Shown here piece by piece: positions 18,449 through 27,069 of a DNA stretch of 64,000 nt (its first letter is position 1; every line of letters begins with the position of its first letter). Made by a program: the position numbers and the translations under genes. This DNA is from Rhizobiales bacterium CCH10-E5 (lineage in GTDB: Bacteria; Pseudomonadota; Alphaproteobacteria; Rhizobiales; Beijerinckiaceae). The notes beneath the pieces were generated by a model, which was not told the origin of the DNA, did no database searches, and saw only the letters and a program-made list of their open reading frames with translations. The DNA lies in the NCBI GenBank assembly GCA_001556125.1, contig LSIG01000004.1:76534-140533 (forward strand). The letters are read 5' to 3'.

Positions 18449-19225
18449 ATGCCCGCCGCCAGCACGCCCGCCCATGACAAGGTCGCCATCATCACCGGAG
18501 CCGGATCGGGCGTTGGACGAGCCGTCGCGCTCGCCTTCCTGAAGGACGGCTATCGCACGGTGCTGGCCGGCCGCCGTGCGGACGCGCTGGAGGAGACGAT
18601 CGCGCTGTCGGGCGTCGCGGCTGGGCGAGCTCTTGCCGTCCCGACAGACGTCACCAACAAGGCCTCGGTCCAGGCGCTCTTCGCCAAGACAAAGGAGGCG
18701 TTTGGCCGGGTCGACGTGCTGTTCAACAACGCCGGCGTCAACGCTCCCGGCGGCATCCTGCTCGAGGACCTCGCGCTGGAAGACTGGCAGAAGGTGGTCG
18801 ACACCAACCTGACCGGCCCGTTCCTGTGCACGCAGGAGGCCTTCAGGGCGATGCGCGACCAGGTTCCCCAGGGCGGCCGCATCATCAACAACGGCTCGAT
18901 CTCGGCCCATGCGCCGCGGCCCAATTCGGTCGCCTATACGGCGACCAAGCACGCCATCACCGGCCTGACCAAGACCGCCTCGCTCGACGGCCGCAAATAC
19001 GGCATCGCCGTCGGCCAGGTCGACATCGGCAATGCGCTGACGGAGATGGCCCGCAAGATGACCACCGGCGTGCCTCAGGCCGACGGCTCGATCAAGGTCG
19101 AGGCGGTCATGGACGTCGATAACGTCGCCACCACGGTGCTGCACATGGCGAGCCTGCCGCCGGAGGCGAACGTGTTGTTCGTCACGGTGATGGCGACGAA
19201 TGCGCCCTTCGTCGGGCGGGGGTGA
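18449..19225 (+). CDS. Short-chain dehydrogenase/reductase
   Basis: 258 residues, classical SDR. The nucleotide loop is [12 protein letters not shown], the stabilising NNAG motif is at [11 protein letters not shown], the catalytic Tyr and Lys are in [10 protein letters not shown], and the preceding Ser is in [11 protein letters not shown]. The basic GRRAD after the second strand suggests preference for NADP, by general SDR rule. The substrate is unknown. ATG at 18449 with AGAGGA upstream; the frame from 18410 has no support. A palindromic repeat (19239-19339) follows, so the next gene is likely a separate unit. Confidence 0.9.
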   Translation: MPAASTPAHDKVAIITGAGSGVGRAVALAFLKDGYRTVLAGRRADALEETIALSGVAAGRALAVPTDVTNKASVQALFAKTKEAFGRVDVLFNNAGVNAPGGILLEDLALEDWQKVVDTNLTGPFLCTQEAFRAMRDQVPQGGRIINNGSISAHAPRPNSVAYTATKHAITGLTKTASLDGRKYGIAVGQVDIGNALTEMARKMTTGVPQADGSIKVEAVMDVDNVATTVLHMASLPPEANVLFVTVMATNAPFVGRG

Positions 19226-19238
19226 GACCACCGCGCTG

Positions 19239-19339
19239 GTCATCCCGGGCGCAGCGAAGCGGAGACCCGGGATCCATGCCGGAACGGTTCAGGCATGGTT
19301 CCCGGATCGGCGCCGCTGAAGCGGCTTGTCCGGGATGAC
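19239..19339. repeat. Intergenic palindromic repeat, family 1 (copy B)
   Basis: Begins gtcatcccgggcg and ends tgtccgggatgac with the nested pair gggatccatgccgga / caggcatggttccc. The base run directly after it (ggggaggggg) forms the ribosome site of the next gene. Confidence 0.85.
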
Positions 19340-19355
19340 GGGGAGGGGGGGATCG

Positions 19356-20015
19356 ATGACTGAGCATCGGGACAGCGCCGTGCTTGTCGAGCGATCGGTC
19401 GCCCGCGCCTTCACCCTGACCATCTGGGGCATCGCGCTCGGCATCCTGGCGTTTGCGTGCGGCGTGGTCGCCTGGGCGCTCGCCATCGGCAATCCGCAGC
19501 TGTTCAAGGACGGCGTCGACTGGATCTATGACGTCGCGCTTTACGGCATCGCGGCCGTGGTGTTCGGCCGTGATGCGCGTGCCGAAAAGCTGGCGGCGTT
19601 CGCCATCGGGGCCGTCATGGCGCTGGCGGGCTTTCACACGCTCTACGATCTCTGGGACAAGATCGTCATGCCGCGCCCGATCGAGGTCTGGACGCTCGGC
19701 TTCTCGGCGGGCAGCGCGGTCGTCGTTGCCGTCCTGATCGTCGTCGTGCTCTGGCGTTTTCGGCGAGAGGACAATCCGGTCATCAGGGCGACCTGGCTGT
19801 CGTCCCGCAACGACGTCATCAAGACGCTGGGGTTCGCGCTGGTCGGGCTGTTCGCCCGGGTCATGCCGATGCGCTGGCCGGAATATCTCTTCGACCTCGT
19901 CATCGCCGGCATCTGTTTCCAGGCCAGCTGGGCGATCTGGCGCTCGCTGCGGACGAAGCCTGCCGAGGCTCCTGTGCAGAACAAGGCGGCGACAGCCCCG
20001 GCCGCCGGGCTATAA
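19356..20015 (+). CDS. Membrane protein resembling cation diffusion facilitators (weak)
   Basis: 219 residues with six hydrophobic segments. The second (DGVDWIYDVALYGIAAVVF) and fifth (WLSSRNDVIKTLGFALVGL) have acidic residues placed like the metal-site helices of cation diffusion facilitators, but the C-terminal cytoplasmic metal domain is absent and histidine-rich loops are missing. A divergent or truncated CDF-type protein is the best guess. ATG at 19356 with a G-rich ribosome site at 19342-19350 that belongs to the edge of repeat B. The mccA gene starts 41 bases after its stop and may share its transcript. Confidence 0.55.
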   Translation: MTEHRDSAVLVERSVARAFTLTIWGIALGILAFACGVVAWALAIGNPQLFKDGVDWIYDVALYGIAAVVFGRDARAEKLAAFAIGAVMALAGFHTLYDLWDKIVMPRPIEVWTLGFSAGSAVVVAVLIVVVLWRFRREDNPVIRATWLSSRNDVIKTLGFALVGLFARVMPMRWPEYLFDLVIAGICFQASWAIWRSLRTKPAEAPVQNKAATAPAAGL

Positions 20016-20056
20016 AGACGGCACGCTCACGCGCCATGCCGTCCGGGACGTTGCCC

Positions 20057-22042
20057 ATGTCGATTGCCGAGAAGCTGCCCTCCATCCTGATCGCCAATCG
20101 CGGCGAGATCGCCTGCCGGGTCATCCGCACCGCCAAGCGGCTCGGTTTGCGCACCATCGCCGTCCACTCCGACGCCGATGCGGAGGCGCTGTTCGTGCAG
20201 ATGGCCGACGAGGCCTACCGGATCGGCCCGGCGCCGGCGCGCGAGAGCTATCTCGATGCGGCCAAGATCCTGGCGGTTGCAAAGGAATCCGGCGCCGCCT
20301 GCATCCATCCGGGCTATGGTTTCCTGTCCGAGAATGCCGAGTTCGCCGAGGCCTGCGCGCAGGCCGGGATCGTCTTCGTCGGGCCGCCGGCCTCCGCCAT
20401 CCGCGCGATGGGGCTGAAGGACGCCGCCAAGGCGTTGGTCGAGAAGGCGAATGTGCCGGTGGTGCCGGGCTATCACGGCGCCGAGCAGGGCGTCGATTTC
20501 CTCGCCGGGGAGGCGGATCGCATCGGCTATCCGGTGCTGATCAAGGCGGTCGCGGGCGGCGGCGGCAAGGGCATGAAGAAGGTCGAGCGGCCGGAGGATT
20601 TCGCCGACGCCCTGACCAGCGCCCAGCGCGAGGGCCAGAGCGCCTTCGGCGACGGGCGCGTGCTGGTCGAGAAATATGTGCTCTCGCCGCGCCATGTCGA
20701 AATCCAGGTCTTCGGCGACAGCCATGGCAATGTCGTCCACCTCTTCGAGCGCGACTGCTCGCTGCAGCGTCGCCACCAGAAGGTGATCGAGGAAGCGCCG
20801 GCGCCGGGCATGACGGATGAGGTCCGTGCCGCCATGGGCAAGGCCGCGACCGAAGCGGCGAAGGCCGTCGGCTATGTCGGGGCCGGCACGGTCGAGTTCA
20901 TCGCCGACGGGCGCGACGGCCTCCGTGCCGACCGCTTCTATTTCATGGAGATGAACACCCGTCTTCAGGTCGAGCATCCGGTCACCGAGGCGATCACGGG
21001 GCTCGATCTCGTCGAACTGCAGTTGAAGGTCGCCGCCGGCGAGCCTCTCGGCTTCACCCAGGCCGACGTCACCGCGACCGGCCATGCCGTCGAGGCACGG
21101 CTCTATGCCGAGGATCCGGAGAAGGGCTTCCTGCCCTCGACCGGCAAGCTCTGGGCGCTGCAATTCCCGGAAGGCGATGGCATCCGCATCGACACCGGCG
21201 TCGAGGCCGGCGACACGGTGACGCCGTTCTACGATCCGATGATCGCCAAGGTGATCGCCCATGGCGCGACTCGCCATGAGGCGCTGGACCGCCTCGGGGC
21301 TGCGCTGAGCGAGACGATCGTGGCGGGGCCGCGCACCAACCTGGCCTTCCTGAAGGCGCTGACCGAGGCTCCCGGCTTTCGCGAGGGGCCCTTCGACACC
21401 GGCTTCATCGAGCGCAACATTACGGCGCTCGGAGCCGAGCCGCAGCCGCTCGACGCGGCGGCGGTCGCGGCGGCGGCGCTTCAGTTGGAGGAGGAGCGTC
21501 AGACGGAAGGTCTGCTTCGGGCGGCTGAACGGGCCGATGGCGAGGCCCGTTCGCCCTGGCTTGTGGCGGACGCGTTTTCGCTGATGCCGCGCCCCGCGCT
21601 CGGCCTGCCGCTCCTGGTCGATGGCGAGCGGGTCGAGGCGCGGATCGAGTGGCATGAGGAGGGCGCCCGCGTCAGCCTGCCCGGCCATCAGATCGGCGAG
21701 GGCGAGCACGAGATCGCGCTGGCGCAGGGCGAGCGCGGCACCTGGTTGGCGCTGCACCGCGGCCGGCAGACGGCGGTCTCGCTGTTCGACCCGTTCAGCG
21801 TCGATCTCGACGCCGCGGCCGGCTCGGGCGGCGTCGTCAAGGCGCCGATGCATGGCAAGCTGATCGCGCTGTTCGTCTCGGCCGGCGAGGTCGTCAGCAA
21901 GGGCCAGCGGCTCGCCATCGTCGAGGCGATGAAGATGGAGCATGTGCTGACGGCTCCGCGCGACGGCACGGTCAGCGAGATCGGCGCGGAGCCCGGCGCC
22001 CAGGTGGCGGAAGGCGCCAAGGTGGTGGTGCTCGGCGATTGA
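20057..22042 (+). CDS. mccA: Methylcrotonyl-CoA carboxylase, alpha (biotin carboxylase/BCCP) subunit
   Basis: 661 residues. Biotin carboxylase part: ILIANRGEIACRVIRT, IHPGYGFLSENAEFA, ATP-grasp glycine loop KAVAGGGGKGMK, EKYVLSPRHVEIQVFGD, ERDCSLQRRHQKVIEEAPAP, FMEMNTRLQVEHPVTE. The C-terminal BCCP domain has the biotinylated Lys in EAMKMEH (about residue 626). With the beta subunit it carboxylates 3-methylcrotonyl-CoA using ATP and bicarbonate. The alternatives acetyl- or propionyl-CoA carboxylase alpha are less likely given the matching mccB and ivd in the window, which is inference from context. The start ATG 20057 is preceded by weak sequence; the frame from 20036 adds seven residues. Also named liuD. 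Confidence 0.9.
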   Translation: MSIAEKLPSILIANRGEIACRVIRTAKRLGLRTIAVHSDADAEALFVQMADEAYRIGPAPARESYLDAAKILAVAKESGAACIHPGYGFLSENAEFAEACAQAGIVFVGPPASAIRAMGLKDAAKALVEKANVPVVPGYHGAEQGVDFLAGEADRIGYPVLIKAVAGGGGKGMKKVERPEDFADALTSAQREGQSAFGDGRVLVEKYVLSPRHVEIQVFGDSHGNVVHLFERDCSLQRRHQKVIEEAPAPGMTDEVRAAMGKAATEAAKAVGYVGAGTVEFIADGRDGLRADRFYFMEMNTRLQVEHPVTEAITGLDLVELQLKVAAGEPLGFTQADVTATGHAVEARLYAEDPEKGFLPSTGKLWALQFPEGDGIRIDTGVEAGDTVTPFYDPMIAKVIAHGATRHEALDRLGAALSETIVAGPRTNLAFLKALTEAPGFREGPFDTGFIERNITALGAEPQPLDAAAVAAAALQLEEERQTEGLLRAAERADGEARSPWLVADAFSLMPRPALGLPLLVDGERVEARIEWHEEGARVSLPGHQIGEGEHEIALAQGERGTWLALHRGRQTAVSLFDPFSVDLDAAAGSGGVVKAPMHGKLIALFVSAGEVVSKGQRLAIVEAMKMEHVLTAPRDGTVSEIGAEPGAQVAEGAKVVVLGD

Positions 22043-22050
22043 GAACAGGC

Positions 22051-22125
22051 GTCATTCTCGGGCGGAGCGAAGCGCAGACCCGAGAATCTCGTCGCAGAAA
22101 TGCTCGGGTCAAGCCCGAGCATGAC
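22051..22125. repeat. Intergenic palindromic repeat, family 2 (copy C)
   Basis: Starts gtcattctcgggcgg and ends tcaagcccgagcatgac, with inner halves acccgagaatctcg and atgctcgggtcaagcccgagcat. It separates the convergent mccA and SDR genes, leaving almost no other spacer. Confidence 0.8.
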
Positions 22126-22137
22126 GCTGTTCCTGCG

Positions 22138-22908
22138 CTATCCCATCCGTCCAATCACCGGGAACTGCTCGACCTCGTAGATCTGCCCCGAGACCGGCGC
22201 GCTCTCGTCGGAGAGCCAGAAGGCCGTATGCGCCGCGATCTCCTCGGGCTGCATGATGCGGCCGCTCGGCGCCTGACGGACGGGCACATGCTTCTCCCAG
22301 CCGGGCTTCTGCCCCTCCTTCTGCTGGGTGGCGTCCTCATTGGCGGTGAAGGTCCAGCCGACATTGAGCTGGTTGAGGCGGATGCGCTCCGGGCCGAGCG
22401 AATCGGCGAGGTTGCGCGTCATCGTCATCAGCGCGCCCTTGGACATGGAATAGACGGTCAGGCGCGGCAGGCCGCACCAGGCGTTGATCGAGCCGACGGT
22501 GACGATCGCGCCGCCCGAGCCCTGGGCGCGGAAGGCTCGCACGGCGGCTTCCGAGGCGAGCAGCGGCGCGCGGACATTGATGGCGAAAACATGGTCGAAG
22601 AAGTCGACCGTCGTCCCGGTGACCTCGCCGCGCGGATAGATGCCGGCGTTGTTGACGAGGCCGTCGATCCGCCCGAAGGCCGCGACCGTGGCATCGACCA
22701 GGGCCTGCGGCGTTTCGGGATCGGCGAGGTCGCCGGTCGCGGGAGCGGCCTGATCACCCAATTCGCGGCAGACGCCCTCGACTTCCTCGCGATCGCGGCC
22801 ATGGACCACGACCTTGGCCCCCTCGGCGACCAGCCGCTCCGCCATGGCGCGGCCGATGCCGTTCGAGGAGCCTGTGACGAGAATGGCCTTGCCTGTCAGT
22901 CCGCGCAT
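22138..22908 (-). CDS. Short-chain dehydrogenase/reductase
   Basis: 256 residues. Rossmann loop VTGSSNGIGRAMA, VVHGRD after the second strand (Arg suggests NADP), VNNAGIYPRGE, catalytic Ser and Tyr-x-x-x-Lys in GSINAWCGLPRLTVYSMSKGAL, and a C-terminal cofactor-contacting NVGWTFT instead of the usual PG segment. The substrate is unknown. AAGGAG six bases before the ATG at 22908 fixes the start; a TTG immediately upstream also reads but is less likely. It lies divergent from the DUF1489 gene, 128 bp away, and convergent with mccA. Confidence 0.88.
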   Translation of the reverse strand: MRGLTGKAILVTGSSNGIGRAMAERLVAEGAKVVVHGRDREEVEGVCRELGDQAAPATGDLADPETPQALVDATVAAFGRIDGLVNNAGIYPRGEVTGTTVDFFDHVFAINVRAPLLASEAAVRAFRAQGSGGAIVTVGSINAWCGLPRLTVYSMSKGALMTMTRNLADSLGPERIRLNQLNVGWTFTANEDATQQKEGQKPGWEKHVPVRQAPSGRIMQPEEIAAHTAFWLSDESAPVSGQIYEVEQFPVIGRMG

Positions 22909-23036
22909 CAAAATCTCCTTGTGTCTCGGGCTGCCCTGCGGCCTGCCGTCGCGCAGGCAGCTTCGCGCAGCGCGGCTGTGGAGAGCAACGCCGCTGGCGC
23001 TGGTCCGGTTGCCGCGCCCGCACTAGATTGCCGGCC

Positions 23037-23474
23037 ATGCCGCTCCATCTCCTCAAGCTCTGCGTCGGCGCCGATTCGATCGGCGATCTGGAAGACTGGA
23101 TCGAGGAGCGCCTGACGCTGGAGCGGCGGCTGGGCCGCACGGCCGAGCAGATCCACACCACGCGCATGGTGCCCAAGCGCCTCGACGAGCTGCTCGATGG
23201 AGGCTCGCTCTACTGGGTGATCAAGGGCCAGATCAGCGCGCGGCAGAAGCTGCTGGCGGTCCGGCCCTTCACCGATGGCGACGGCATCGGCCGCTGCCAT
23301 CTCGTGCTGGAGCCAGTGGTCGTGCCCGTCGAGCCGCGCCCCTGCCGGCCGTTCCAGGGCTGGCGCTACCTCACCGAGAAGGATGCGCCGCGCGATATAG
23401 ACGGCCGCAGCGGCGATCTTGGCGCCATGCCGGAGGCGTTGCGGCGGGAGCTTGCGGAGCTGGGGCTGCTGTAG
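23037..23474 (+). CDS. DUF1489 family protein
   Basis: 145 residues, soluble. Family marks visible by eye: MPLHLLKLCVGADSI, WIEERL, TRMVPKRLDELLDGGSLYWVIKG, ISARQKLLAV, GDGIGRCHLVLEP and PFQGWRYL...KDAP. DUF1489 is found almost only in Alphaproteobacteria; no function is known to me. Start ATG 23037; a TTG at 23028 in frame is less likely. The 3' neighbour is convergent (VWA gene stop 30 bases away). Confidence 0.85.
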   Translation: MPLHLLKLCVGADSIGDLEDWIEERLTLERRLGRTAEQIHTTRMVPKRLDELLDGGSLYWVIKGQISARQKLLAVRPFTDGDGIGRCHLVLEPVVVPVEPRPCRPFQGWRYLTEKDAPRDIDGRSGDLGAMPEALRRELAELGLL

Positions 23475-23503
23475 AGCGCCATTCCAGTCGTGCGCTGGCG
23501 TGC

Positions 23504-25249
23504 TCAGCGCACTTCGATGCTGCGCCTCGCCAGGACGCGGAGGCCGTCTCCCGCTTTCAGGATGTAGCGGATGTCGTAGCGCCCCGGCTTGTCGGGCGCG
23601 CCGAGCCGGCCGCGGCTTTCAGCCTCCACGGAGATATAGGTCAATTCGCCAGCGGTTTCCCTGGAGCCGGCGACAACAATGTCGACATAGTCCCCTTCGC
23701 CATTCGGCCCTTGCCATGACACCTCGAACTCGACTCCGCGCTGGACACGGGCGGGGGCCTCGAGACTGGCTGTGGCGGCACGGACGGTCAGCGGCACCTC
23801 GGCAAGGATCTTGTGCCCTCCGGCGGCTGCGAGGACATAGCGGATGCGGTAATCGCCTGGTGCTCCGGGCGCCCGCAGCGCCACGGTTTCCTGATCCTCC
23901 GACTGTTCGACATAGGCATAGGCCAGTTCGCCGGAGGTGTCGCGATGGCCCTCCCTCACCAGATCGACATAGTCTCCGGCAGCGCCGGGGCCGCGCCAAT
24001 GGACCGAGATTGTCGCGCCCGCGATCGCGTCGGGCGGGAAGGCGAGCGTCGCCGCGGAGGGCGTGACCTCGAGCGGGATGGCGACCAGCGCCTTGCGCCC
24101 GTCCGGGGCGGCGAGGATGTAGCGCAACTGGTAGGAACCGGCTTCGCCGGGAGCCTTCAGCCGAACCGGGTTGCCGCTGTCGAGATAGGCATAGGCGATC
24201 TCGCCATCAGGCGCCGTATGGTCGCGGCGGACGAGGTCGACATAGTCGCCCGGTTGGCCCGGCCCCTTCCAGGATACGTCGAAGGTCGTGCCAGCCGCGA
24301 CGCTGGCCGGAGCCTCCAGCGCATGGGGGGCGTCGGCCACTGCGATCCGTGCCGTCGCGAGCACTTGCCGGCCCTCGGGACCAGCCCAGACATAGCGCAG
24401 ATCGTAGGGACCGGGCCGGCCGGGGGCGCGTAGCGCCGCTGCCTTGCCGGCCTCGACATAGACATAGGACAGCTCGGCATCGAAGCCCTTGCTCCCGGCC
24501 GGGACGATATCGAGATAGTCGCCGGTGCTGCCCGGGCCGGTCCACTCAGCAGTGAAGCTCTGGCCGATGCTCGGCTTCGCGCCCGTCCTGACTGTCGCCG
24601 CCGGCCGCTTGACCGATTGCACCGCTGCGGGACGCAGCGTCGCGCTCACGGTGGTCATCAGCGCATCCTGGAGCTGGGCGGCGTTGCCGGCCGCGATATA
24701 GCGGCCCCCGGTCTTTTCGGCGAGGCAGGCGACCTTGCGGCCGTCCTCGCGCGACAGGTCGAAGCCGACGACATGCGCCGTGAAACCGACGCCGGCCTTG
24801 GCGAGTTCCGCTCCCAGCGCGCAGGGGTCGGCCTGACAGGTCTCGATCCCGTCGGTGATCAGGATGACGGTCGCCTTCTCCTCCGTGTAGCGCAGTGCGA
24901 CGGCTGCCTGCCGGACGGCCTCTGTCAGCGGCGTCTTGCCGAGGAAGCGCAGTCTTGCGGCCGCATCAGCGATCGCAGCAGCGTTGTTCCGCCCCGGCGG
25001 CACGACCAGTTCGATGTCGGAGCAATTGCCTTTCTCGCGATGGCCATAGGCAAGCAGGCCGATCTCCCTTTGCGGGGCCATGCCGCCCAGGACGGTCTTC
25101 AGCGCCTCGCGGGCGATCTCGAGCTTGGGCTTGCCGTCGATCCGGCCCCACATCGAGCCCGAGGCGTCGAGCACGATCAGCGACTGCTCGGCCCGCCCCG
25201 CAGTGCCGAGCGACAGCAGCAGGCCGAGGGCCATCATCCAGATCCGCAT
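23504..25249 (-). CDS. Secreted von Willebrand A protein with four tandem Ig-like repeats
   Basis: 581 residues with a signal peptide (1-19). A VWA domain spans about 22-205, carrying an intact metal-ion-dependent adhesion site: DASGS at 28-32, Thr in LGKTPLTEAV and ITDGIE. Then come four similar ~90-residue repeats (about 220-305, 309-395, 399-489, 494-580). Each has W-x-GP..GDY(V/L)D(L/I)V, an E-(I/L)-x-Y-x-Y/S strand, LxAPG..G.Y.(L/I)RY and a closing beta strand, so each is probably a small beta sandwich. Ribosome site GGAG six bases before ATG 25249 fixes the start; the frame to 25303 is not supported. The role is likely periplasmic or surface binding; the ligand is unknown. Confidence 0.85.
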   Translation of the reverse strand: MRIWMMALGLLLSLGTAGRAEQSLIVLDASGSMWGRIDGKPKLEIAREALKTVLGGMAPQREIGLLAYGHREKGNCSDIELVVPPGRNNAAAIADAAARLRFLGKTPLTEAVRQAAVALRYTEEKATVILITDGIETCQADPCALGAELAKAGVGFTAHVVGFDLSREDGRKVACLAEKTGGRYIAAGNAAQLQDALMTTVSATLRPAAVQSVKRPAATVRTGAKPSIGQSFTAEWTGPGSTGDYLDIVPAGSKGFDAELSYVYVEAGKAAALRAPGRPGPYDLRYVWAGPEGRQVLATARIAVADAPHALEAPASVAAGTTFDVSWKGPGQPGDYVDLVRRDHTAPDGEIAYAYLDSGNPVRLKAPGEAGSYQLRYILAAPDGRKALVAIPLEVTPSAATLAFPPDAIAGATISVHWRGPGAAGDYVDLVREGHRDTSGELAYAYVEQSEDQETVALRAPGAPGDYRIRYVLAAAGGHKILAEVPLTVRAATASLEAPARVQRGVEFEVSWQGPNGEGDYVDIVVAGSRETAGELTYISVEAESRGRLGAPDKPGRYDIRYILKAGDGLRVLARRSIEVR

Positions 25250-25386
25250 CACGTACTCCGTGTCGCACCCGTCGCAAGCCGAGGCGGCTGCCAGCCGCTC
25301 CATTACCGATAGCGGTCATCCTGCCGAACGGGAAGGGGAACCGAAGGCGGCCGCAGCGCCCCCTCATCCGGGTTTCGTCACGCGCC

Positions 25387-26235
25387 CTACACTGCGATGT
25401 TGTCGATCAGCCGCGTTGCGCCGAGCCGCGCGGCCACCAGAATCCGGATCGGTCCGTCCGCGAGCGAAGTGACCGGTGCCAGGGTCTCGGCGTGGCGCGC
25501 TTCGAGATAATCGAGTTCGAAACCTGCCGAGATGATTTCGGTCTGGGCCTCGCCGACGGCTCGGAAAAGGTCGTCGCGGTTGCGGATGCGGACGGCCAGC
25601 GCCTGCATCACCCGGTGCAGCAGCGGCGCCAAGGCGCGATCCTCCGGCGAGAGGTAGCGGTTGCGTGAGGACATGGCGAGGCCGTCTGCCTCGCGGAAGG
25701 TCGGCAGGGGCACGATCTCGATGCCGAGGTCGAGATCGGCCGCCATCCGGGTCACGACCTTGAGCTGCTGGTAGTCCTTCTCTCCGAAGACGGCGAGGTC
25801 AGCCCGTGACTGCGTGAAGAGCTTGCAGCAGACCGTGGCGACGCCCTCGAAATGCGTGGGCCGGAATCGGTCGTCGAGCCCCACCGCAGCGGGCCCGAGC
25901 AGCAGCACGCGCGTGGCGAAGCCGGACGGATACATCTCCTCGACAGGCGGGAAGAAAACGGCATCCGCGCCGGCGGCGACCAGCTTGGCGCAGTCGTCGT
26001 CGAAGGTGCGCGGATATTTCTTGAAGTCCTCATGCGGCGCAAATTGCGTCGGGTTCACGAAGATCGTCACGATGACGCGCTGCGCCCGCCGCTGGGCTTC
26101 CTTCACCAGCGCGATATGGCCCTCATGCAGCGCGCCCATCGTCGGCACGAGGCCGACTTTGTCGCCCGCGGCATGCCAGCCGGCGACGGCCTGCCGCATC
26201 GCGGCGACGGTCTCGAAGATCGCGATCCCGGTCAT
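25387..26235 (-). CDS. panC: Pantothenate synthetase
   Basis: 282 residues, the normal length. It condenses pantoate and beta-alanine with ATP to pantothenate for coenzyme A. Visible: VPTMGALHEGHIALV (HIGH-type nucleotide loop), VTIFVNPTQFAPHEDFKKYPRT, FGEKDYQQL, ADGLAMSSRNRYL (KMSKS-like), and RLGATRLIDNI at the end. The frame continues upstream beyond 26235 but MTGIAIFETVAAMR is the family start and GAGAGA lies upstream. No panB or panD in the window. It is divergent from the VWA/J-domain pair with only 90 bp between. Confidence 0.95.
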   Translation of the reverse strand: MTGIAIFETVAAMRQAVAGWHAAGDKVGLVPTMGALHEGHIALVKEAQRRAQRVIVTIFVNPTQFAPHEDFKKYPRTFDDDCAKLVAAGADAVFFPPVEEMYPSGFATRVLLLGPAAVGLDDRFRPTHFEGVATVCCKLFTQSRADLAVFGEKDYQQLKVVTRMAADLDLGIEIVPLPTFREADGLAMSSRNRYLSPEDRALAPLLHRVMQALAVRIRNRDDLFRAVGEAQTEIISAGFELDYLEARHAETLAPVTSLADGPIRILVAARLGATRLIDNIAV

Positions 26236-26325
26236 GGCATCTCTCTTGTCGATGGGCTGACACGTCGCGCCCCTGATGGTGGCGGACGGGTAGCAAATGT
26301 CCCGCAAACCGCCAATATCAAGGCC

Positions 26326-27069
26326 ATGACGGAGAAGAGCGACAAGGCGCTGGAGAAGCGCGCCGGAGCGGGTGTGGCGACGGGGCGCTCGGCGCCCGGC
26401 GAGATCGACCGTTTTCTCGGCGCCGCGAAGCAACTCGCACCGCTGGCGACCGGACAGGCGGGGCGCCTCGTCTTCGCGCTTGACGCCACGATGAGCCGCC
26501 AGCCGACATGGGACCTCGCCTGTTCGCTGCAGGCGAAGATGTTCGAGGTGGCGGCAACGAGCGGCGGGCTCGCCGTGCAGCTGGTCTATTTCCGCGGGCT
26601 GGCCGAGTGCCGCGCCTCGGGTTGGGTCGGCGAGCCGCGTCGGCTCAACGGCCTGATGTCGGGGATTTCCTGCCAGGGCGGCCAGACGCAGATCGCGCGC
26701 GTGCTGAAGCATGTCCGCGACGAGGCGCGCAACGTTCCGGTTCGTGCCTTCGTCTTTGTCGGCGACGCGATGGAGGAGGAGGCCGATGCGCTCGCCGCTT
26801 TGGCGGGCGAACTCGGCCTGCGCGGCATCCGCGGCTTCCTGTTCCAGGAGGGGCAGGATCCCGCCGCGAGCGCGGCCTTCGCCATGATGGCGCGCCTGAC
26901 GGGCGGCGCCCATGCCCGTTTCGACGCCGCCGCGCCAAATTCGCTGCTCGATCTCCTGCGCGGGGCCGCGGCCTATGCGGCGGGTGGGCGCGAGGCGATG
27001 CTGAAGCTGTCGGCGGCGAGCCCTGCCGTGCGTGGGCTGCTGGGCTCGATGGAAGGAGGCCGCCGGTGA
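26326..27069 (+). CDS. Cytoplasmic VWA domain protein
   Basis: 247 residues, no signal peptide. VWA fold of the TerY/CoxE-like kind: LVFALDATMS (DxTxS variant of the metal site), ISCQGGQTQIARVL with the third-loop Thr, and AFVFVGDAMEEE with the fourth-loop Asp. The C-terminus (LLDLLRGAAAYAAGGREAML) is helical. The stop overlaps the GTG of the J-domain gene in a GTGA arrangement, so the two are translationally coupled. Together they suggest a protein-handling role, which is inference. ATG 26326 was chosen because panC is divergent and the longer frame would run across it. Confidence 0.75.
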   Translation: MTEKSDKALEKRAGAGVATGRSAPGEIDRFLGAAKQLAPLATGQAGRLVFALDATMSRQPTWDLACSLQAKMFEVAATSGGLAVQLVYFRGLAECRASGWVGEPRRLNGLMSGISCQGGQTQIARVLKHVRDEARNVPVRAFVFVGDAMEEEADALAALAGELGLRGIRGFLFQEGQDPAASAAFAMMARLTGGAHARFDAAAPNSLLDLLRGAAAYAAGGREAMLKLSAASPAVRGLLGSMEGGRR

